Positions 23,602 through 35,095 of a DNA stretch of 64,000 nt are shown here, one piece after another. The notes under the pieces are model-generated. The model was not told where the DNA came from. It saw only the letters and a list, made by a program, of their open reading frames with translations, and did not search any database. Origin of the DNA: Labyrinthula sp. Ha (Eukaryota; Sar; Bigyra; Labyrinthulida; Labyrinthulaceae); contig JAALGZ010000011.1 in the NCBI GenBank assembly GCA_015227615.1, positions 62,001 to 126,000 on the forward strand, given 5' to 3'. Positions within the stretch are counted from its first letter, which is position 1, and each line of letters opens with the position of its first letter. Position numbers and translations under genes: made by a program.

Positions 23602-25840
23602 TTCCGCTTACAGAAGTTTTAAAGTAATACCGGAATTATCGGAAGGTATTGATTTACCGATATATTCTTTGCTGTTAGCGTAATATATACTTTACGATGA
23701 ATGTTGTAACAGAATATTTTCTTGACTATGCATTTTTCCAGGGTTGAAACTATTCGTTGTTTCGGTTTAGTATAAATTTATATATTTTTTTATCAGGAGT
23801 ACCCTTAAAAAGTACTCAATAATTTATTAACTTTTTTTATAATATTCCTTTTATCATTGAATCAATTTCAATTAGCGGTTAGAAGACACTTAGAATTAAT
23901 CTTAGACCATCATTAACTGCAGACACTATCCGTTATCGATGCTTCAAGTTTCTTTCTCATAGTTTCATCATTGTCTACATCAGTGTCCATCCCAAACACA
24001 GACTAGTTTCCAAAACAAAAAAAATAACCATAACACAATCTAGGAATGTAATCTTCTAACATTTAACCAAGAAAATAACGCAAATCAAGAACCACAGAGG
24101 ATTACGGAAATAAAAAATTAAGAGAAATTCGTCCTAGAAGAAAAGGGAAGGTATTGATACTATTACAAAGCATATTTGAAAAAAAGAGAAAAAGAAAATA
24201 TTTATATATTTTCACTGGAAGAAGAAAAAAATAAATATTCGAGAAATCGTTAATTGCAAGCCACATCAGAAGTTCACCAGAAAAATGTTTAACTTCAGCA
24301 CAACATGGGTCTACGGCCCAAAACTAAATATAGGCTAGAAGCTAAAGGTTAGGGCTCTTATTTTCTAAATAAATACATCCATGCACCAGTATCATAGTTG
24401 ATGCAACGGATTGGGGCTTACAACCAAGATTTAAGGTTTTGTGGTTGACAGGAAACAAAGTTATCTCGGTGCTCTAGAGTCACAACTTTCTGTAATGGTT
24501 GCCACCATGTCTAACATCTTTTCTTTTATTCCTTTTTCTTTTAGATAGCCCGCTATACAATAAAGCGTTCTGAAGGTAGAAGGTTGTAGCACGATCTGTG
24601 GATGTGACATGTAAAAAGAATACAGTGCAAGCGCGTTGTACTTTTACGACTTATGCAAAGGGGCGTTGACATGGTCATTTTGTCATCCTTGTCATTTAGC
24701 ACCAAAAGGTCCGCAGCTTCTTGGCAAATCTGCTTTATATTTTTGTATCAACAAGGTTTATGTTCTGGATAGAATAGATTCAGAACAGGGGGAGGTGGAA
24801 ATATTTCTTGTTCCTTTGTTATTTTTAATAAAATCAGACAAAGCCTTTCACATGGAGCTCTCTTTAGAGTGTAGCTTATTAATAGCCATCTCTCTGTAAG
24901 GTAGGTCATATCTAGATACAGCCTCTTCTTTATTATGGTGATGATAAGGACCATACAAACTCACAATCTGTTCTATTAGGAAAACCTACAGCTACAGGTT
25001 GGTGTACCGCGATTCAAGTTAATGCTGCAGGGTTTATCAGGAGTTTTACTTTAAACATGCCATGGTCCATCTGTCATAGGCCTGGATCGAAGTTGATATG
25101 TTAATGATTTATCAAAACTTTATTTGCCCGAATTTTTCTTTTTGATTGATTCTGATAATTCTCCATTCATTATGTTTGATAATTCGTGATCAAGTAATCA
25201 TCAAGAATTAACTGGACACAGGATGTTAGAAAAATGATCAGAAAAGTCCTTTTTCATTTTTACACTGTACACAAAGCTTCTAAAAGTTGACTTCGGGCTA
25301 AACCTCATCCTATTTCCAGATTATTTCTAGATCATGTTGCTAGGTTTTTAGGGGTTTTATACGGTACAGAAACTAAGTAACAAACTTTGTGCAATTTAAA
25401 ACAGGGTCGCCTAGCTAATCTTATCCTGATAATCAAGTGCTAATCAGATTAAAATCAAAGACCAGTTGATAGAAACCAAAATTCCAATTCTTTTATTGAT
25501 AATCAGAATGAAAATAATTAGTAAATAATTATTGACAATTTTTTATCAAGTCCGATGCCTAACTAGAGCATATATATAAGTAACACTTAGAAGCGGAAGA
25601 GGAAGGCTTGCATCACCCTTCGACCAGCAACAGGTCTGTGTAAGGTGACTTTATTTCCTACCGGTTGACTTATTATTAATGAACTCTCAACATCACCTCA
25701 AGACGGCATTTAATAGATACTTCCATGACAACAGAAGCCTCTGAAGTGACCCCGGAAATTATGATCAACAGAAATAAGGGTCTTTTTAAGCGCAGAACCG
25801 ATCAGAAAGCGAAAGCTGCAAAATAGTTAGATAAAATACT
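23602..25840. other. AT-rich intergenic DNA
   Basis: Upstream side of the cysteine-rich gene. I see no coding region, RNA gene or clear repeat. The short open frames near 24636-24954 have no recognisable content. Confidence 0.6.
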
Positions 25841-25943
25841 TGTTGTTTTTTGAATACATATATTTCCTTTTAATAATTCTGAATACAAGTACCAACCAAA
25901 ATATAACCGGTTACATATATAAACCAAATAATTTTTGTCAACG
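25841..25943 (-). repeat. 3' LTR of the Copia-family fossil
   Basis: About 103 bp starting TGTTG and ending near TCAACG. It aligns along its whole length to 30508-30607, including shared accaaccaaa and tatataaaccaaata blocks. Confidence 0.8.
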
Positions 25944-28900
25944 TCTTCCCTTTTTATTTTTTTCTCAGCAAATAATATTCTTCTTTTCATTACTTCAAAT
26001 TCCTTCTTTGCGACTGCACTTGTAAACATATCAGTAATGTTCTCATCTCTAACAATATACATCAACTCTGCATTCATCCTCTTAGCTTCTTGGTGAGCAA
26101 ACTTGTAGTGAAAACCTAAATGCTTTGTCTTACCTGCAACCTTTAAGACTCTCACCATTATTAATGCTCCTTGACCATCACTGCAAACTACCAATGAAAT
26201 TTAACTCCCAATTCTTTCGGCAACAGCATCACAAACGTTCTGTTTTTCACTACAGTACTAAAACCAATATGTTTTTCTTCTGTTGCTTTCTCGGTAAGTA
26301 TCGTCTGCCTCTTCATATTATAGCATATTAAAGCGTAATTGATAGAAATACATTCTCCAGTCACCGACACTCTTCTATCTCATGTCGCATAACTAGTATT
26401 TACGAACATAGTCAACTTATGCTTTGTTTTGATACATCCTATCTTCAAGGACTCTTCCATCGATTAAAATTAATATCCCAGAGCTCTTTTAACCTTTTTC
26501 AATAACATTTTCGTGGGTTTAGTTAAATACTTCGAAAGGTAGTGTCAAGTAGAAGCAAGATCCAATCTCGAAGCAGCTGCAAAGTAGTTCAGTATTCCAA
26601 CTAATTCTTGATATATTTTCTTGTCTTGTAGTTATTTCTCTCCGTATGTATCTACATTGTTCTTCAATAGTGGAACACGTAGCGCCTTCATATCTTTGAC
26701 TTTAAACATTTTGTATATTTTATCTACTCTTTCGGTCTGGTTAATCTTTGCACAACCATCTTCCGTTTTTTACATTCCCAGTCCAAAAGAAAATTTCAAC
26801 TTCAGGAAGACTCTTGATTTAAAACTCTTATCATATTTCTTATTCAAAGAATTCGGCATCATTTCTATCATCTGCATAAGGCAAGTAATCTACGTAAAGA
26901 AAAATAATTAATCTCGCCCTATCTTCCCTTCTCTTCTTCTTTACAAATAAACATCTTTCTGAAGTCAAATGTTTTAACTCACAGTATTCAAGAACTTTCG
27001 TCATTATTTGCTACCAAATTAGCGGGACCTCACATAAACCATATATTGAATTCAGTGTTTTCTACACTCTTAATTTTCCCTTCTTCTCAACATGTTCATT
27101 TAGTAACTATAGTTATACAGCTTCAGGTAGCGTTCCATATATGAACGCGCTTGATGCATCCAGTTGTTTTATTACCGTTTCCATATCTCTTGAATACGCT
27201 GCACACAACCTGGTTGCTATTGCAGGTGCTACCGGTGAACAAACAAGAGCTGAAACCGACATTATTAGTTTCTCATAGTTTCCTTTGACCACTATTCTAA
27301 CCTTTTCGATAAAGCTCCTAGATATATATATATATATGTTTTTGTATTAAAAAGTTCTATAATTGAGATCACCTCTACATCGACAAGTCGTTGAGCCACG
27401 TTAAAATTGCTCAATGTTTCCAAACTGTTGACTTCCTTCTCGTAGGCTTTTTACCACGCTGTTGAATGTTCCCTTCCTTCAATTTGACTAAAAGTTCTCC
27501 GAGGTTTCATATTTCCACTGATTTGGAAACTGTGTATTACTGGGTGGCGTTCCCTCGATGTAGTTAACATATATTTACTATCAACAGAGTCAAATCGAAA
27601 AGGATGAAAAAGTATAGAATATATATTCTTCAGCTTCCTCTGGTCCCAGATGAGCTTAAGACGTCTCGGTATCTGCTGAAATGTGCTGGAAGTATTCAAG
27701 TTCCTCATAAGTAAGATCTTCGTGCTCCTGAATTGGATCAAGGTTATTTGAAAGTGCTGCAAACACCTCTTCATTGTCAAATATTGGTTTATACTTCTGG
27801 ATGCAGTCTTTAATGGCATCACTTTCGTTCCACTTGGCGTCTCTTACTTCACAAATCCTTTTTGATGATATATCAAATACCATATAAACTGTTGAATTTA
27901 GAGAATATTCAAGAAACATTGCTGGATTATTCAGCTGCATTTTTTTTATTTACATTGTGAATATATCATTTTGCCCCTAACAGAATTTTATCTTTGAGTC
28001 TTGACTCTTTGTTGATGACTTTTTCATAAGCTGAGTTCTGCGTCAAAAGCTTAACCATGCTAAAGATATGGATGCTATATTCAGTTGCAAAGCATCAGAA
28101 ATATGGAAATATGCCTCTTTGAGCTACATGGCTCTAGTTGCAGAAAAAACGGCTCTGTTGTATCTCTCAACTTTCCCATTTTCTCTGGGCATATAGGGTG
28201 TGGAGTTTTCAACCTTTATCCCCTTGGTTTGAGCGTATTCAAGAAACTTTTGAAACTCGGTTCCATTATCTGCGAAAATACATCTCACGCTTGTCTTGAC
28301 TTATATATCTATTTCCTTTATTATTGCAGTACTCCTTTTAAATATATCTTCTTTATACTTAGTTAGAGCTGCTATTATGAGATTTGAGAATGCATCCAAA
28401 ATTGTGATGTATTATTTCAGCTATCTAACTGATGTTGGCAACGCACCTACGGTATCGAGGTGAAGTTTCTCACCTGGTTTTTTAGCTTTAAACAACGACG
28501 AAGTTTTGTAATTTACTTGGTCCTTTTTATTTTCTCTTTTAGTATTTGCTAGTGCACATCCAAAACAGAATTCATGTGATGGTTTCTCCAGATTATTCAA
28601 CTTCAAAATGTGATTGTTCAAGTGACAGAACCTGAAGTGGTCTAAACTTTCTTTATTATCCTTTTCTACTTTAGTTATCTTGTTATTTTTTTTCTGAATT
28701 GGCTGTTATGGTTTGTAAGTTGACGTTGCATGACAAATGATGTGTCCATTTCCTGGTTTATATTCGTTATTTTTCTACCTTGAAACTTTAGACAAAATTC
28801 CTTGGAGGTTTTTATTACATCTATTTTTGATTCAAGCAGTTTTTCTTCTGAAATGATTGTATCTTTCTGGCTTCGTAAATATACAACAACTTTCAACCAG

Positions 28901-30507
28901 AACTTTGAATTGTTCTCGAAAGTTATTCTAATTACACCCAATACTGTATTCAAGTTCGTTGACTTCGGTATTCTGTTCACACATATATTCGTTTTCTCAG
29001 TCGTACTTGAGAGTAAATCATGATTTCCAGAGATATTGTGGGTTGCACTTCCGTCGATAATGGTTTGAATACAACCATTTTTAAAGCAGTAACTAGAATT
29101 GGAGATTTTTTATTTCAGGTTAATTTACCTTTGTCTCATATATCTTAGTGGTTAGGACAAAATTATTGCGGTTTGAGACTTCTTCTCCTGGATGATTTTC
29201 TTCTGGATTTTTATATTTAAAACTTTTTTCTTCTTGACTCAGATCTAGCAGTTTTACCCTTGTAACTTTGAACTTGCACCTTTTTTAATGATGATCTGTA
29301 CTTCCACATTTAAAATAATGTTCCCCTACTATTGGGTACACTTATCGGGCATGTCCATATCCACCGCAGTTGAGACAACGGAAAGGATTTTTTCTTGTAT
29401 CTAGAGATGCTTTATTTATTTGTATGCTGCCATGTTTGATCATCTCTGTAAATTTTGGACAATTGAATCTCAGTTCCAACTTACTTTCTACTTTCAGATA
29501 ATATTGCATTGTTACATCGAGATTATTTCCTACACATAAGAACTTAGTTCCTCCTAGTTTGTGGTGTGGTATTTTCCTAATGGAGTCTTCAACTAAGCTT
29601 CTCTCTGGTGTTGCACCGAACATCCTATATTCAGCAAATAGTTTCTTATAAGTGCCCATGTACGTTTTTAACTCTATAAACTGAATTAGTTGAAGGTTTC
29701 TCCTTGTTTGAACCATTTGTTGTTCTCGATCTTTTCCGTAATGTTTAAATAAGTTCTGAAACACTTCAAAAACACATCAGTTTACTGGGATATAGTGAAG
29801 CAGATCTATTTCTACAGTGTTTCTCATTATCACTTTTACTTCCTCGAGTCCTCTAACAAAGTGCACTCGGCCTGCATTGAACTTTTTCTTCTCATCAAAG
29901 CTCTGAAGTGCAAAGTAATTATCATAACCAGCTACACATGAGTTAAAAGTTAGCTTTATTAACTCTGGTGTGGTGTTGAAATTATCACACTCGTAAAATA
30001 CAACCTTAGTTTTTTGGTAAACTATATTCAGGTGCTTCAGATACCTTTCTATGCTTTAATGTCTTTGTATTTCTAGCAACTTGGTCTCACCTAAACTCAA
30101 GGTAAGCAGCGACCGCGCTTGAAATGACTACACTACCTATGAATTCAGATGTTTTCTTCCCAAGTATGATAAAATATAACTTTTCAAATGTAAAAATGTA
30201 ATATCCTTATTCCCTAACTTTGGTCGTTGATTCGTCTTTATGTTTTTGTTATCCATTATTTGTTTTTTTCTTTACTTTTTGCTGGTACTTTTATGTGCGT
30301 ATTTGGCACACTTCTCCGGGAATACCAAATAAACAACTTGTCCTTTCCTAGCACTTCGAACGATATAATTTCTTCTCACTTGACCTCTTATTGCTGTCAC
30401 TCTTTCACTTATCTTAAAGAACTTTTCTCCTGTAAGTCTTTACGCCTTTGAATCTGTGTCCCTTGAATAATACAGTACATAAAAGCAAATTATTTAGGCT
30501 CTTAACC

Positions 30508-30607
30508 TGTTGTTTGTTGAATATATTTTTCCTTTAATAATTATTAATGCAAATACCAACCAAACTAGAACCAGCTACTTATATAAACCAAATATTTCTT
30601 ATCAACA
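30508..30607 (-). repeat. 5' LTR of the Copia-family fossil
   Basis: About 100 bp starting TGTTG and ending TCAACA, the partner of 25841-25943. The pentamers flanking the element (atact on the left, atgct on the right) are similar and may be a worn target duplication. Confidence 0.8.
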
Positions 30608-30897
30608 ATGCTTATCTTGTATTCATTGAGGTTTGCGCAACATTAACAACCAAAGTAATAGACTTAGTGAATATATATGGGTAGCAACCTATGGGAAAAT
30701 AACTCAAAGAGATTTATGAGTTAGTCAACCAGTAACTGAAGTGAATGCAAATTTAAGTTCAAATAGAAGAAGTTAAACAACTTAAAAAATCCTTTAAATA
30801 AAATCAAATAACAAAAGGCGGTGATATCTGTCCGAAAGCTTGACATAAGAGAGAAAATATATTAATAGAGGGAGAAATAAGAGACTAGAATAATGAG
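30608..30897. other. Short gap downstream of the phosducin-like gene
   Basis: AT-rich. I see nothing beyond a likely 3' untranslated region. Confidence 0.5.
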
Positions 30898-31794
30898 CTA
30901 CCAGTCGTCATCTTCGGAGTCATTATTGTATATTTTATTCTTGGTAAATGTAACTTTACCATTTTCAGCTTGAAAGTCATAATCAACCTCCTCTTCTTCA
31001 GGTGCTTCTTCCATTGAAGGAAAAGGAATGCTGTATCTCTTAGAGAGAAAAGTAATAAAGTTCTCAACGGAAAAATTTTCCGGACCTTCAGGGTGTTTCT
31101 TGAACAATGTATCTTCAAGTTTCATCGAAGCCTCATTAACTAACTCTCCTCCTTTATACACGAGAAGTGCAGGTAAAGCTAGGTGTGTTAACGTAGGGTC
31201 AGCTTCTGTTGCATTTAACTTAACGAAAATAACATTTGGCTCTTTCTGTGAGTTTGAAACAAAGTGCTGGGCTTGTTTCATGAGAAGGTCAAGTTTACCA
31301 CACGCTCTAATATATTCTTCAAATAAATGAACCACAACAAATGTGTCGAGTTCTTTAACATTTTCTATAACATCCAGATATTCATACTTCGATACCTGCT
31401 TGATATTTTCTACACCAGGGCTAAATGTGTGCTCTGTTTTTCTTTTCAAACTCTCTTTTTTTCTTAAGTCTGAGTTTTCCTGTAGCATCTTTTTTATTTC
31501 TTGACCTTCCTTATAGTCTTGCAGTACACCTTTAGGACCATTATTATTCCTAAGCCTTGTTTTGCTTAACTCCATTTGAAGTTTCTGCCATTCAGGAAGG
31601 TTATTGTGGTCTTTTTCCATTTGCCTCCTGATTTCAAGGTCTCTCAATTGTGCATCAGTTAAGTCTTCTTCTTCAATTTCAACAAGCTGAGGGGCTTCAT
31701 CTGAATCAACAGATCGATTTTCATCGGAAGATTCTTCATGAAGTAGGTCTGTGACCAAATATTTTCTGTCTAATGGATCTGTTATGTCAGCCAT
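30898..31794 (-). CDS. Phosducin-like protein (PhLP1/PDCL type)
   Basis: Intronless, 298 residues. The start ATG at 31794 has a good context (AAAATGG); the frame is open for only a few codons further up, with no other ATG. An acidic N-terminus is followed by a helical segment and GPKGVLQDYKE (86-96), the motif that marks the PhLP1/phosducin branch. A thioredoxin-like domain follows (about 130-255, with LPALLVYKGGELV at 208-220) without a redox CxxC pair. The tail is acidic and ends in SEDDDW. In other eukaryotes PhLP1 works in the cytosol with the CCT chaperonin to assemble G-protein beta-gamma dimers. The placement in the PhLP1 rather than the PhLP2/3 branch rests mainly on GPKGV. Confidence 0.88.
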   Translation of the reverse strand: MADITDPLDRKYLVTDLLHEESSDENRSVDSDEAPQLVEIEEEDLTDAQLRDLEIRRQMEKDHNNLPEWQKLQMELSKTRLRNNNGPKGVLQDYKEGQEIKKMLQENSDLRKKESLKRKTEHTFSPGVENIKQVSKYEYLDVIENVKELDTFVVVHLFEEYIRACGKLDLLMKQAQHFVSNSQKEPNVIFVKLNATEADPTLTHLALPALLVYKGGELVNEASMKLEDTLFKKHPEGPENFSVENFITFLSKRYSIPFPSMEEAPEEEEVDYDFQAENGKVTFTKNKIYNNDSEDDDW

Positions 31795-31815
31795 TTTCTC
31801 TTGATGTTCTTCCAC

Positions 31816-32682
31816 TAAACCATTAATGCAATATTGTGTTTTATATTACTACTATATACAAGAATGTTTTCCAAGGACTTTAAAGAGTCGTAGAAAGAAC
31901 ATAGACTTTCCTGTTATATTTTTTCATATTAGTTTTTGCTTCAATTAAAAACAAACGTGATGAATTTTCCCTGTGTGTATCTGACACAAAAAACCTGGCT
32001 TATTCCAGCCTTCAGACTTCAGAATCAAGTAAAGCAAGAACAAGAAATCAAAATAGGTTTAAAAGAAATGAGCTTAGTTGCTAGTAAAGACTAATTTATA
32101 GTTCTTTTAATTTCTTAATATACTTGCTATATCAAAGTGTGGGTGATCATCTATCTGATACTTTCAGATCACCATATTTTACGAAGTCATGTTCATCGAG
32201 ATAAACATTCTCCCAACAGCGAACAAACTTAAGCGCTATGGATGACATTTCGACAGCGCTCTAGGAAATCCTCGAATATGAATAGTTGATTTACCAAAAG
32301 AAAGTTATATCAGAAATTGATTTTACTCTCCTTTGGCACCATTTTATCTAAAGAGAAGAAAATATATAAATGGAAGTTTTGGCAGCTACTTACAAAAATA
32401 TCTTGGTATGCCATTTAATAATAGTTTACTCTTAAAAATGACCTCGAAATCTATTATATGTATTCCAGCTCAGAATTTAATTTAAAAGAACAAAATATTA
32501 ATACAAATCAAAACCAAACCACTTGCGATATAGAAAATTTTAGATTCTGAAGTTAGAACTCATTCACAACACTAAGTATCAAAGGAGAATCTTGAAACAA
32601 ATATAAGCTTGAAGCAAAAACCATGGATATGAAAAGAAAGTTTGAAGAAACTTAATAGAAAGGAAATAATAAGAAAGCCAAA
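31816..32682. other. AT-rich intergenic DNA
   Basis: Lies between two minus-strand genes. I see no coding or repeat feature. It should contain the phosducin-like gene's promoter and the calcineurin B 3' region. Confidence 0.6.
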
Positions 32683-33266
32683 TTATTCCTCATTCTCAAT
32701 ATCAAAGGTAAATTTGTTATGAATATTTATGTCTCCAAGTGTATTTTTGAACTCCAATAGACTCAGCTTTCCATCACCATCTTTGTCTCCTTCTTCAAGT
32801 ATCTTTTGAACTGCCTTATCCACTTCTTCATTTGTAGAATGTTCTCCAACCATCAATTTTAAAACTCTTTTCAACTCTTTCTCTGTTATGAACCCATCTT
32901 TATCTTGATCAAAAATGTCAAAAGCAGCTCTTAATTTAGCAACTTCAGAAGCTTCACGGGAAAAAACTAAAGCATAAATAAAATAAAAAGAATACTTGAT
33001 ATTTGTTTCACGAACTGTGTGAAGTTTATTGTGCCTCCCTGAGTGAGCTGAAAATGGTCTAGAATTCTTTCTAATAAAGGATTCATCGCTAGCTCGGGGA
33101 GCTTCTCCAAGTCTTCACCGGATATGTACCCCTTTCCTGTTCTGTCCAACGTGATAAACCGATCGAACAAAATATTAATTTCAGTGCGATTAAAATTAGA
33201 TATTTCTACCAATTCATCCACTTCCTCCGGTTGCAAAAGTTCTATTCGTGAACCAAAAATTCCCAT
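32683..33266 (-). CDS. Calcineurin regulatory subunit B
   Basis: Two exons (33266-32996 and 32966-32683) give 184 residues. The protein starts MGIFGS, fit for N-myristoylation as in other calcineurin B chains. It has four EF-hand positions: 41-52 (DRTGKGYISGED), 73-84 (QLTQGGTINFTQ), 110-121 (DQDKDGFITEKE) and 151-162 (DKDGDGKLSLLE). Hands 3 and 4 are canonical; hand 1 has Thr at position 3; hand 2 lacks the acidic ligands and should not bind calcium. LPELAMNPLLERI and VLKLMVG match the family's PP2B-A binding region, and LGDINIHNKF the C-terminal one. It would activate the calcineurin phosphatase. Length is close to the usual 170. Neuronal calcium sensors are less likely because of the LPEL...NPL and DIH signatures. 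Confidence 0.92.
32967..32995 (-). other. 29 nt intron in the calcineurin B gene
   Basis: Donor GTATTC and acceptor CTTTAG. Splicing turns KQIS into KQISIFSREASEVAKLRAAF, which matches the family at that point. Unspliced, the frame stops within the T-rich intron. Family conservation on both sides makes this the best supported intron in the window. Confidence 0.92.
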
Positions 33267-33386
33267 CTTTTGCTGAGAGAAGGAATTATCTCACCTTGGT
33301 AACACCATATTGAAAACAAGAATTGGTTTCAAGAATATGTAGATTTCAAAAAAGTGGTCAAATTCTAACGAACTTCGGAACTATTA

Positions 33387-34031
33387 TTTCTACAGTGAGC
33401 TATATGACTACGAGTTTTCTAAAAACAAGTTGTATTTGCAATTTGTTTCTAAAACAAAGCATATGTGAGCAAGGAAACAAAGAACCCAAGTACGAGCTTT
33501 GGAAACGTGTTTGGCGAAAAGTTTACAATTTTTTTTTCCAATGAAATTTCATCTCCTGCAGTTAAATTTTCATCTCCCCATTTACATCTTCTACTTCCAG
33601 TAAAATTTCATGGTTTACAGATTTATTTTCATCTATCAATTTACATATTCGACAGTTTCAAATCTGTTTAGAGAAAACTTGAAACAACTCGTTAGTATTG
33701 AATAAATTTATGAGCGACAAGATTGAGTCTTTATTAGCAACAGAGGAACAAGCTACTACTCTAGTTGGATCCATGAAACGATATGAGCAAGAGTTCTAGG
33801 GACTTCAGCAATGGATGTCTGATCACAATGTAAGTATTTCTCATACTAGCGTTGGAACATACATCTTCAATCTCAATTTTCAATATAAATAAATTTCAAG
33901 TACCATTCAAGCAAGAACAAGCTTTCTTTCACCGCATAAAGTTTATAACATTACGCATTATTACGTGAAAATTGCCTGTTTTCCAATTAAAAAATTAAAC
34001 TTGTAATGATCCAATTTCCACATTCTACTGA
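33387..34031 (+). repeat. Dispersed 645 bp repeat, copy A
   Basis: Aligns over its whole length, in the same orientation, to 57704-58350 (offset about 24316). It holds the relic of a short reading frame beginning with M-S-D-K-I-x-S-L-L-A and running past HTSVGTYIFNL. The frame is interrupted in this copy. I do not recognise the encoded sequence. It could be part of a transposable element or of a small gene family. Confidence 0.8.
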
Positions 34032-34171
34032 AAAAAACGCTTTGTACAATACTCTGTTCAAAATTTATGTAATAGATTACTGACTTAATTCTTAGCTGAA
34101 TACTATGACCTTCTATTAACTTTTCTGTCTAATTCTTCTTTTAAAGCAAAACCTTCTAACTCTATTTATTT

Positions 34172-35095
34172 CTCGGAACTCGAATATGGTTTTTTGACTC
34201 CGGAGTCAGATACTCCTATTTCTCATTCTTTGAATTTCTTAGTTCTCAAAATTAGAACTCTCAAAATAAAAAAAATAATTAAAAAAATAACAACAGTTTT
34301 GGAAACGAGATATGTTTGCAACGAGAAAGAAACCAAAACATGAATATTTCAAAAAGGGTTTAATAGCAAAGAAGCAGAGAACAAAGAACAATTTTGGAGA
34401 AATGAATATGAATAAATTGAAAAGTATAAAGTTACAAAGAACAAGAATCAACAGAACAAGATTTGGAAAGGAGAATATGTATAATTTTGAAATGGAATAA
34501 ATTCGAAAGAACAATAAATACAAGGGCTAGTCTTTAATATACCTCTAAAATGTTTTCTGCTATGTTGAAAGCACTTAAGTTTCAATTTTTTATTTTGAGC
34601 CAATTCTACATCCTCTCAATTTGAATTTTTGAAGTTAATTGCCTAAAAATTCTAATTAAGTTACATCAAGCATGTCTTTATTAGCTGTGGTATTTCCTCG
34701 GACGTAATTGTGTTCGAAATCTGGAAAAAGATTTAGATCATTCCTCATCTTCATAGAATGTTGAGTGATGGGTGGTTGCTCTTAAATGGATGCTCCAACT
34801 TATATCTAAACTATTAACGTTATATTAAAAAGAAGCGAATATAGTTCCATAGTATAAGTTGTAGAAGAAGGTTTAACATTAATTTTTATTGTTTTACTGT
34901 TTATATCATGTCTTGTGGCCAGCTTTACTATTTTTCAGCTTTCTCTATATTTTACAAAGTGAGTGAAAACATGATTCTGTGAATCTCAGTTTTTTTTTGT
35001 GAATGTAGAATTAAAATTTTCGCAAATTGCTCTTACCAAATAGGTCAGTAGGAGTATCTGACCCTGGAGTCAGAAAATCTGTGCTACTCGGAACT
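34172..35095. mobile_element. Terminal-inverted-repeat element (MITE-like), copy 1
   Basis: About 0.9 kb. Terminal inverted repeats of roughly 25-30 bp lie at about 34190-34218 and 35048-35077. They share gtcagatactccta, and the left one contains the perfect palindrome TGACTCCGGAGTCA. The 9-mer ctcggaact stands just outside each end (34172-34180 and 35087-35095) and may be the target duplication; a 9 bp duplication is typical of Mutator-like elements. No transposase is seen inside, so it would be non-autonomous. A related copy lies at 61612-62757. Confidence 0.6.

Larger units (their letters stand above)
25841..30607 (-). mobile_element. Decayed Copia-family (Ty1/copia) LTR retrotransposon
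   Basis: This is a fossil of about 4.8 kb in minus orientation. Its parts lie in the usual Copia order: a gag-like region with a CCHC-type zinc knuckle (about 29342-29764); a pre-integrase/integrase zinc region (28421-28621); integrase core (about 28150-28330); a linker and reverse transcriptase (about 26300-27940); and RNase H (about 25970-26194). LTRs of about 100 bp bound it. It is broken in many places, all across its length. The LTRs agree at roughly four in five positions by eye, so the insertion is old. Integrase before reverse transcriptase is what assigns it to Copia rather than Gypsy. Confidence 0.88.

Noticed and set aside
24636-24954. Overlapping frames of 87 (+) and 68 (-) codons
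   Set aside because: No recognisable domain, no neighbouring exons and no repeat in the window. Likely chance.
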